Of a stretch of DNA of 18,280 nt, positions 14,780-18,280 are shown piece by piece. The DNA is from Actinomycetes bacterium (GTDB lineage Bacteria; Actinomycetota; Actinomycetes; Actinomycetales; Cellulomonadaceae): contig JAJYTJ010000071.1 of the NCBI GenBank assembly GCA_021793115.1, positions 1 to 18,280 on the forward strand. Reading direction: 5' to 3'. Both the position numbers and the translations under genes were made by a program. Position 1 is the stretch's first letter. Every line of letters starts with the position of its first letter. The notes beneath the pieces were generated by a model. It saw nothing but the letters and a program-made list of their open reading frames with translations, had not been told where the DNA came from and did no database searches.

Positions 14780-16452
14780 GGATCGTCGTCGTCGGTGGCG
14801 TCGCGGGCGGCATGAGCGCCGCGGCGCGCGCCCGCAGGCTCGACGAGGCGGCGGAGATCGTCGTGCTCGAGCGCGGCCCGTACGTCTCGTTCGCCAACTG
14901 CGGCCTGCCGTACTACGTCGGCGGCGAGATCACCGACCCCGGGGCGCTGCAGGTGCAGACGCCCGAGTCGCTGCGCGCCGCGCTGGCCCTGGACGTGCGC
15001 ACCGGTCACGACGTCATCGGGGTGAACCCGGCGGCGCGGACCGTCACGGTGAGCACCTCGGAGGGGGTCGACGAGATCGGCTACGACGCGCTCGTGCTCT
15101 CGCCGGGCGCCAAGGCCGTCCGGCCGCCGATCCCTGGGTTGGACTCCCCGCGCGTCAGCACGCTCCGCACGGTCGACGAGGCCCTCACCATGCGCGCCCG
15201 CGTCACCGGTGGCGCCGGCCGGGCCGTCGTGCTCGGGGCCGGGTTCATCGGGGTCGAGGCGGCCGAGGCGCTCGCCAAGGTCGGCCTGGCCGTGACGCTC
15301 GTCGAGCTCGCGCCGCACGTGCTGCCACCGCTGGAGGAGGAGCTCGCGTTCTACGCGACGCACGCCCTGGCCCGGCTGGGCATCGACGTGCGCGCCGGCG
15401 TCGCGGCGACCGAGATCGAGCACGGCACGGAGTGCGACGTCGTCGTGCTCGCCGACGGGAGCCGGCTCGAGGCCGACCTCGTGGTGCTGTCGGTCGGCGT
15501 GCGCCCCGACACCGAGGTGTTCGAGCGGGCCGGCGTGGCGTGCGAGCGCGGCGCGATCGTCGTCGACGAGCACGGCCGCACGTCGCAGCCCGGCATCTGG
15601 GCCGTGGGCGACGCGGTGGTGAGCGTCGACGCGGTGACGCACGCGGTACGTCCCGTGCCGCTGGCCGGCCCGGCGAACCGCGCCGGCCGGTTCGTGGCCG
15701 ACGACATCCTGCGGCCCGCCACGGCGCGGCCGATCCCGCCGACCACGGGCACCGCGATCGTGCGGGTGGGCGACCTCACGGCCGCCATGACCGGCGCGAA
15801 CCGGGCCGCGCTCGACGCGGCCGGGGTCGAGTACCGCACGCTGCACCTGCACCCGGGCCAGCACGCGAGCTACTTCCCCGGCACCAGCACGCTGCACCTG
15901 GTGGTCCACATCGCACCCGGTGACGGCCGCGTGCTCGGCGCGCAGGTGGTGGGCGAGGACGGCGCGGACAAGCGCGTCGACGTGTTCTCCACCGCGATCC
16001 GCGCCGGCATGACGGTGGACGACCTGGTGGACCTCGACCTGGCGTACGCGCCGCCCTACGGCAGCGCCAAGGACCCGGTGACCATGACCGGCTTCGTCGG
16101 CCAGAACGTCGTCGACGGCACGCTGCAGCTCTGGTACCCGGACGAGATCGAGCAGGTGGTGACCGAGACGCTCGTGCTCGACGTGCGGACCGCCGGCGAG
16201 TTCGCGCGCGGCCACCTCACCGGCGCGCTCAACGTGCCGCACACCGAGCTCCGCGAGCGGATCGACGAGGTCCGCGAGGCGGCCGCCGGGCGGCCCGTGC
16301 GGGCCATGTGCCACTCCGGCTGGCGCTCGTACCTCGCCCACCGCATCCTCGTCGCGCACGGCTTCGACTCCGCGTCGCTCTCCGGCGGCATGGAGACGCT
16401 CACCGCGGCGCTGCAGGCGCGAGCCGCGGCACCGCAGGCCGCCCGTGCCTGA
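14776..16452 (+). CDS. CoA-disulfide reductase with C-terminal rhodanese domain
   Basis: A 558-residue flavoprotein of the CoADR-RHD type, known to reduce CoA disulfide and CoA or other persulfides with NAD(P)H. Residues 1-310 are the FAD/NAD(P) core (IVVVGGVAGGMSAAARARRL; C42 in SFANCGLPYYVG; second fold VVLGAGFIGVEAAEAL; WAVGDAVV). About 325-440 is the dimerisation domain (YAPPYGSAKDPVTMTGFVGQN). About 455-545 is rhodanese with C512 in MCHSGWRSYLAH. It is clearly paralogous to residues 1-555 of the 833-residue fusion on the other strand but lacks TusA and DsrE. ATG overlaps the thioredoxin stop by 4 nt. It belongs to the operon run from operator 4; the repressor copy 2 follows. Confidence 0.93.
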   Translation: MRIVVVGGVAGGMSAAARARRLDEAAEIVVLERGPYVSFANCGLPYYVGGEITDPGALQVQTPESLRAALALDVRTGHDVIGVNPAARTVTVSTSEGVDEIGYDALVLSPGAKAVRPPIPGLDSPRVSTLRTVDEALTMRARVTGGAGRAVVLGAGFIGVEAAEALAKVGLAVTLVELAPHVLPPLEEELAFYATHALARLGIDVRAGVAATEIEHGTECDVVVLADGSRLEADLVVLSVGVRPDTEVFERAGVACERGAIVVDEHGRTSQPGIWAVGDAVVSVDAVTHAVRPVPLAGPANRAGRFVADDILRPATARPIPPTTGTAIVRVGDLTAAMTGANRAALDAAGVEYRTLHLHPGQHASYFPGTSTLHLVVHIAPGDGRVLGAQVVGEDGADKRVDVFSTAIRAGMTVDDLVDLDLAYAPPYGSAKDPVTMTGFVGQNVVDGTLQLWYPDEIEQVVTETLVLDVRTAGEFARGHLTGALNVPHTELRERIDEVREAAAGRPVRAMCHSGWRSYLAHRILVAHGFDSASLSGGMETLTAALQARAAAPQAARA

Positions 16453-16522
16453 CGGGCGGGCCGGGGTCCCCCGGTCGCCCGCCGGCGGCTCGTCGTCCGC
16501 CCGCAGTGACAGGAACCAGCCC

Positions 16523-16798
16523 ATGAGCACGCCCGAGGCCGAGGCCCAGCGCCGCATCGTCAACCGGCTGCGCCGCGCGAGCGGCCAGCTCAACGCGGTC
16601 ATCGCCGCCGTCGAGAACGGTGGCTCGTGCCGCGACGTCGTCACCCAGCTCGCGGCCGTCACCAGCGCGCTGCACAAGGCCGGGTTCGCGATCGTCTCGA
16701 CCGCGATGAAGGACTGCATCGCCGACCCCCAGGCCGCCGCCACCGACGACGGCCTGACCACGGAGGAGCTCGAGAAGCTCTTCCTCATGCTCGCCTGA
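16523..16798 (+). CDS. CsoR/CstR-family repressor, persulfide-sensor type (copy 2)
   Basis: A 91-residue repressor of the CsoR/CstR family, nearly collinear with copy 1. RRIVNRLRRASGQLNAVIAA is followed by C36 in GGSCRDVVTQLAAV and C65 in STAMKDCIAD. Position 61, the histidine ligand of copper CsoR, is alanine, so copper sensing is unlikely and the CstR-like two-thiol arrangement is kept. The C-terminus GLTTEELEKLFLML is shared with copy 1. The ATG at 16523 has AGGA 9 nt upstream; longer in-frame starts would add an unlikely Gly/Ser/Pro-rich leader. It lies in the operator 4 operon, so it is likely autoregulated. No separate operator was found in the 70-nt gap before it. Confidence 0.92.
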   Translation: MSTPEAEAQRRIVNRLRRASGQLNAVIAAVENGGSCRDVVTQLAAVTSALHKAGFAIVSTAMKDCIADPQAAATDDGLTTEELEKLFLMLA

Positions 16799-16827
16799 CC
16801 CCACCCCCCAACCTCAGGAGGACCCCT

Positions 16828-16992
16828 ATGTGCTACCCCGTGAAGTGCTCTGTGTGCGGCAAGACGACGTGGGCCGGCTGCGGCCAGCACGTCGACTCGG
16901 TCAAGCGGACCGTCCCGGCCGCTCAGTGGTGCGCGGGCCACGAGAGCGAGCGCCCGGCGGGCGGCTTCTTCTCCTCGCTCTTCTCGAAGTAG
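16828..16992 (+). CDS. 54-residue Cys/His-rich protein of unknown function
   Basis: The protein begins MCYPVKCSVCGKTTWAGCGQ and has five cysteines (C2, C7, C10, C18, C35) plus H21 and H38, in the order C-x4-C-x2-C-x7-C-x2-H, then C-x2-H. This looks like a small zinc-binding knuckle. I recall similar short proteins with the KTTWAGCG core in other bacteria and fungi, without a known function. A short Phe-rich tail (GGFFSSLFSK) could contact membrane or protein. The ATG is preceded by a perfect AGGAGG at 6 nt. It is 29 nt after repressor copy 2 and just before a terminator, so it is the last gene of the persulfide operon. Zinc binding or sulfane-sulfur carriage are both possible; neither is shown. 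Confidence 0.85.
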   Translation: MCYPVKCSVCGKTTWAGCGQHVDSVKRTVPAAQWCAGHESERPAGGFFSSLFSK

Positions 16993-17000
16993 GGCGCCCC

Positions 17001-17028
17001 GCCCGGGGGTACCCCCCGACCCCCGGGC
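17001..17028 (+). terminator. Terminator of the trxA-CoADR-repressor operon
   Basis: GCCCGGGGGT (17001-17010) and ACCCCCGGGC (17019-17028) form a perfect 10-bp stem with an 8-nt loop, 8 nt after the stop of the Cys-rich protein. The left arm plus loop (GGGGGTACCCCCC) superficially resembles the operator but lacks its outer TAT. Confidence 0.7.
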
Positions 17029-17043
17029 TGGTCCCCGCACGAC

Positions 17044-17110
17044 GAACACGGCAGCTGGTGCCGAGCACGGCAGGTGGGACTGCCGGTCTCGGCACCAGCT
17101 GCCGTTCTCG
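17044..17110 (+). repeat. Intergenic palindromic element, copy B
   Basis: A perfect 18-bp outer stem (17048-17065 with 17088-17105) encloses a 6-bp inner hairpin CGGCAG/CTGCCG (17068-17073 with 17080-17085). It is the second copy of the element at 9776-9842, the same length (67 bp), 55 positions identical. Confidence 0.85.
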
Positions 17111-17133
17111 TTGCGGGCACCGCTCTGCACCGA

Positions 17134-17194
17134 GTGGAACGAACGAGGCGGCTCGTGCGGCGAGTCGCGGTGTGTGCGTTCCAGTCGGTGGGGC
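17134..17194 (+). repeat. Second structured element, copy 1
   Basis: A 61-bp unit with outer arms TGGAACG/CGTTCCA and an inner 8-bp stem GCGGCTCG/CGAGTCGC (one G-T). Flanking bases extend the outer stem to 14 bp with one mismatch (17128-17141 with 17177-17190). It recurs at 17223-17283 with 7 differences. Confidence 0.8.
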
Positions 17195-17222
17195 TCGGCG
17201 GGCCGGCGCCCGGGGCCGCCCA

Positions 17223-17283
17223 GTGGAACGAACGAGTGGGCTCGCGCGGCGAGTCCGGGCGTGTGTGTTCCAGTCGGTGGGGC
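17223..17283 (+). repeat. Second structured element, copy 2
   Basis: The same 61-bp unit without gaps. The inner stem changes one C-G pair to G-C and one G-C to T-G, and the outer stem changes one G-C to G-T; pairing is kept at each site. Confidence 0.8.
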
Positions 17284-17300
17284 GCGGACGGGCGGGTCGG

Positions 17301-17320
17301 CCGTCGCGACGTCGCGACGG
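17301..17320. repeat. 20-bp perfect palindrome
   Basis: CCGTCGCGAC is followed directly by its reverse complement GTCGCGACGG. No neighbouring gene start explains it as an operator; it lies about 330 bp before the TetR gene. Confidence 0.8.
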
Positions 17321-17540
17321 GCCCCAGCACGCGGTCGACGTAGGTGTGGGCGAACACGCCGCCCTGGTCGAGTGCGGCGCGCAGGCGCCGCGCGCCCGGC
17401 ATCCGGGGGCAGAGCTCGGCGCGGCGCACCGCGTCCGCGATCCCGGCGGCGTCGACGGGCCGCTCGACCCGCCGCGGCGTGGCCCGTTCGGTCCGCGCCG
17501 AGTTCTCCCACCTGGCCGTCGTCGCGGCAGCATCACCTGG
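17319..17540 (-). pseudogene. Possible remnant of a protein-coding gene
   Basis: On the minus strand the frame from the stop at 17541-17543 reads about 70 codons with protein-like composition, including VERPVDAAGIADAVRRAE, then MPGARRLRAALDQGG and VFAHTYVDRVLGP. It then enters the structured repeats and becomes low-complexity. No ATG precedes it and no ribosome-binding site is evident. I do not recognise the family. It may be a decayed gene fragment or merely a favourable shadow. Confidence 0.25.
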
Positions 17541-17570
17541 TCACCTGTCCAGGTCGAGTGAGGGCCATGC

Positions 17571-17599
17571 TTGACTTGTGTCACGACGGGGTTTGTGAT
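17571..17599 (+). promoter_or_regulatory. Promoter of the TetR-family gene
   Basis: TTGACT (17571-17576), a 17-bp spacer and TGTGAT (17594-17599) form a sigma70-type promoter about 50 nt before the start. GTGATGACGTCAC (17595-17607), with arms GTGA/TCAC and core TGACGTCA, overlaps the -10 box and could be an autoregulatory operator. Confidence 0.65.
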
Positions 17600-17647
17600 G
17601 ACGTCACCGCTACGGGTGACTCGGCCGTACCGGCACCGGAGGGAACC

Positions 17648-18280
17648 ATGAAGAGGCTGCCGATCGCCGAACGCCGCGAGCAGCTCGTCGGCGCCGCCAT
17701 CGCGGTGGCGAGCCGGGAGGGCATCGACGCCGCGACCGTGCGCGCCGTGGCCGCGGAGGCGGGCGTCTCGCTCGGCGTGGTCCACTACTGCTTCCAGGAC
17801 AAGGACGAGCTCCTCGAGGCGATGGCCCACGAGATCACGCGGCAGAACCTCACGCAGAGCCTCCTGGAGATGCCCTCCAGCGGCGAGCCGGACGCCATCA
17901 TCGAGCGCGCGCTGGACCTGCTGTGGTCCGGCATCAGCGCGACGCGAGGGTCGCAGCTGCTCAGCTACGAGCTCACCACCTACTCGATGCGCCACCCCGA
18001 GGTACGCCAGGTCTCCGTCAACCAGTACGTGGTGAGCCACGAGGCCGCGCAGCAGTTCCTCGACACGCTCGCGGGCTCGGCGCACATCGAGTGGACGCTG
18101 CCGCTCGGCGTCATGTCGCGGCTCGTCGTCATGATGACCGACGGCGTGGTGCTGGCCTGGCTCGCCGACGGCGACGACGAGGCGGCCCGGACGATGCTGA
18201 GCGTGTTCGCCGAGTTTCTCTCCGCGCACGCCCGGCCGCTCGGGGCCGGCGGCGGTCGCAGCGAGGACGGCCAGCCACGC
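17648..18280 (+). CDS. TetR-family transcriptional regulator, 3' end cut by window
   Basis: An open frame of 211 codons reaches the window edge without a stop. The N-terminal TetR DNA-binding domain is clear: MKRLPIAERREQLVGAAIAV, then the helix-turn-helix TVRAVAAEAGVSLGVVHYCF (30-49) and the usual KDELLEA. The ligand-binding part (about 60-205) is helical and of BetI/TetR_C_6-like pattern, with ATRGSQLLSYELTTY and LGVMSRLVVMMTDGVVLAWL. Gly-rich residues near the end suggest the protein finishes soon after the edge. The ATG follows GGAGGGAACC, a good ribosome-binding site. The target genes and ligand cannot be told from this window; the regulator probably controls itself and downstream genes and is unrelated in sequence to the CstR-type repressors. 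Confidence 0.92.
   Translation, partial: MKRLPIAERREQLVGAAIAVASREGIDAATVRAVAAEAGVSLGVVHYCFQDKDELLEAMAHEITRQNLTQSLLEMPSSGEPDAIIERALDLLWSGISATRGSQLLSYELTTYSMRHPEVRQVSVNQYVVSHEAAQQFLDTLAGSAHIEWTLPLGVMSRLVVMMTDGVVLAWLADGDDEAARTMLSVFAEFLSAHARPLGAGGGRSEDGQPR

Larger units (their letters stand above)
16993..17647. other. 655-bp region without a convincing gene, rich in structured repeats
   Basis: The stretch contains, in order, a terminator, palindromic element copy B, two copies of a second structured element, a 20-bp perfect palindrome, a possible gene remnant on the minus strand and the TetR promoter. Long open frames here read through the inverted repeats on several strands and have the composition of shadow frames. 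Confidence 0.8.

Noticed and set aside
16445..16522. A longer N-terminus for repressor copy 2
   Set aside because: The extra residues are Gly/Ser/Pro/Arg-rich; the family begins about 10 residues before the RRIVNRLRR helix, which fits ATG 16523.
10718..16798. Reading the two DUF156 proteins as copper-sensing CsoR
   Set aside because: Both lack the histidine ligand at position 61, no copper ATPase or chaperone lies nearby, and the neighbours are sulfur-transfer proteins.
17011..17018. A fifth CstR operator at the GGGGGTACCCCCC sequence
   Set aside because: It lacks the outer A-N-A and TAT ends, is downstream of the last gene, and is better explained as arm and loop of the terminator hairpin.
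14191..17511. A 1,106-codon open frame on the minus strand
   Set aside because: It is antisense to thioredoxin, the CoADR-rhodanese and repressor copy 2, all of which have clear motifs, and its translation is Arg/Gly/Ala-rich without domains. High GC removes stops from shadow frames.

Overview
The window is very GC-rich DNA from an actinobacterium, most likely of the Micrococcales (Cellulomonas-like). The evidence is the codon use, the many GTG starts, leaderless-type promoters, CarD with the carD-ispD-ispF order, and the gpmA/SenX3-RegX3 neighbourhood also found in mycobacteria. The genus is inferred; there is no rRNA or tRNA gene in the window to test it.

Region 1 (1-7,690) is a phosphate-starvation locus. 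It holds the 3' end of gpmA, a terminator, and phoU divergent from a SenX3/PhoR-type histidine kinase and RegX3/PhoP-type response regulator. The pstS-pstC-pstA-pstB high-affinity phosphate transporter follows. PHO-box-like 11-bp direct repeats lie between phoU and the kinase gene and upstream of pstS. A long perfect hairpin separates pstS from pstC.

Region 2 (7,770-10,345) is housekeeping. A small lipoprotein gene is divergent from carD, which is followed by ispD and ispF of the MEP isoprenoid pathway. The ispD-ispF junction is expanded by four 18-bp tandem repeats and a 67-bp palindromic element, together readable as a 68-codon frame that overlaps both neighbours by 4 nt.

Region 3 (10,346-17,030) is the most interesting part: a compact sulfane-sulfur (persulfide) cluster. 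It encodes two CsoR/CstR-family repressors that keep both cysteines but lack the copper-binding histidine. It also encodes a four-module CoA-disulfide-reductase/rhodanese/TusA/DsrE fusion, a second CoA-disulfide-reductase/rhodanese, a thioredoxin, a rhodanese lipoprotein, two small DUF2892/YgaP-like membrane proteins and a 54-residue Cys-rich protein. Four related 16-bp operators (consensus A-N-ACCC-Y-N-SS-GGGTAT) sit at all the promoters of the cluster, and in several the -10 box overlaps the operator. I read this as one regulon in which the two repressors sense persulfide and derepress trafficking, reduction and export-side handling of sulfane sulfur. No persulfide dioxygenase or sulfide:quinone reductase is in the window.

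Region 4 (17,030-18,280) is about 600 bp without a convincing gene. It is packed with structured repeats: a second copy of the ispD-ispF palindromic element, two copies of a different 61-bp element whose stems show compensatory changes, a 20-bp perfect palindrome and a possible gene remnant. A TetR-family regulator with a clear promoter follows and runs off the end of the window.
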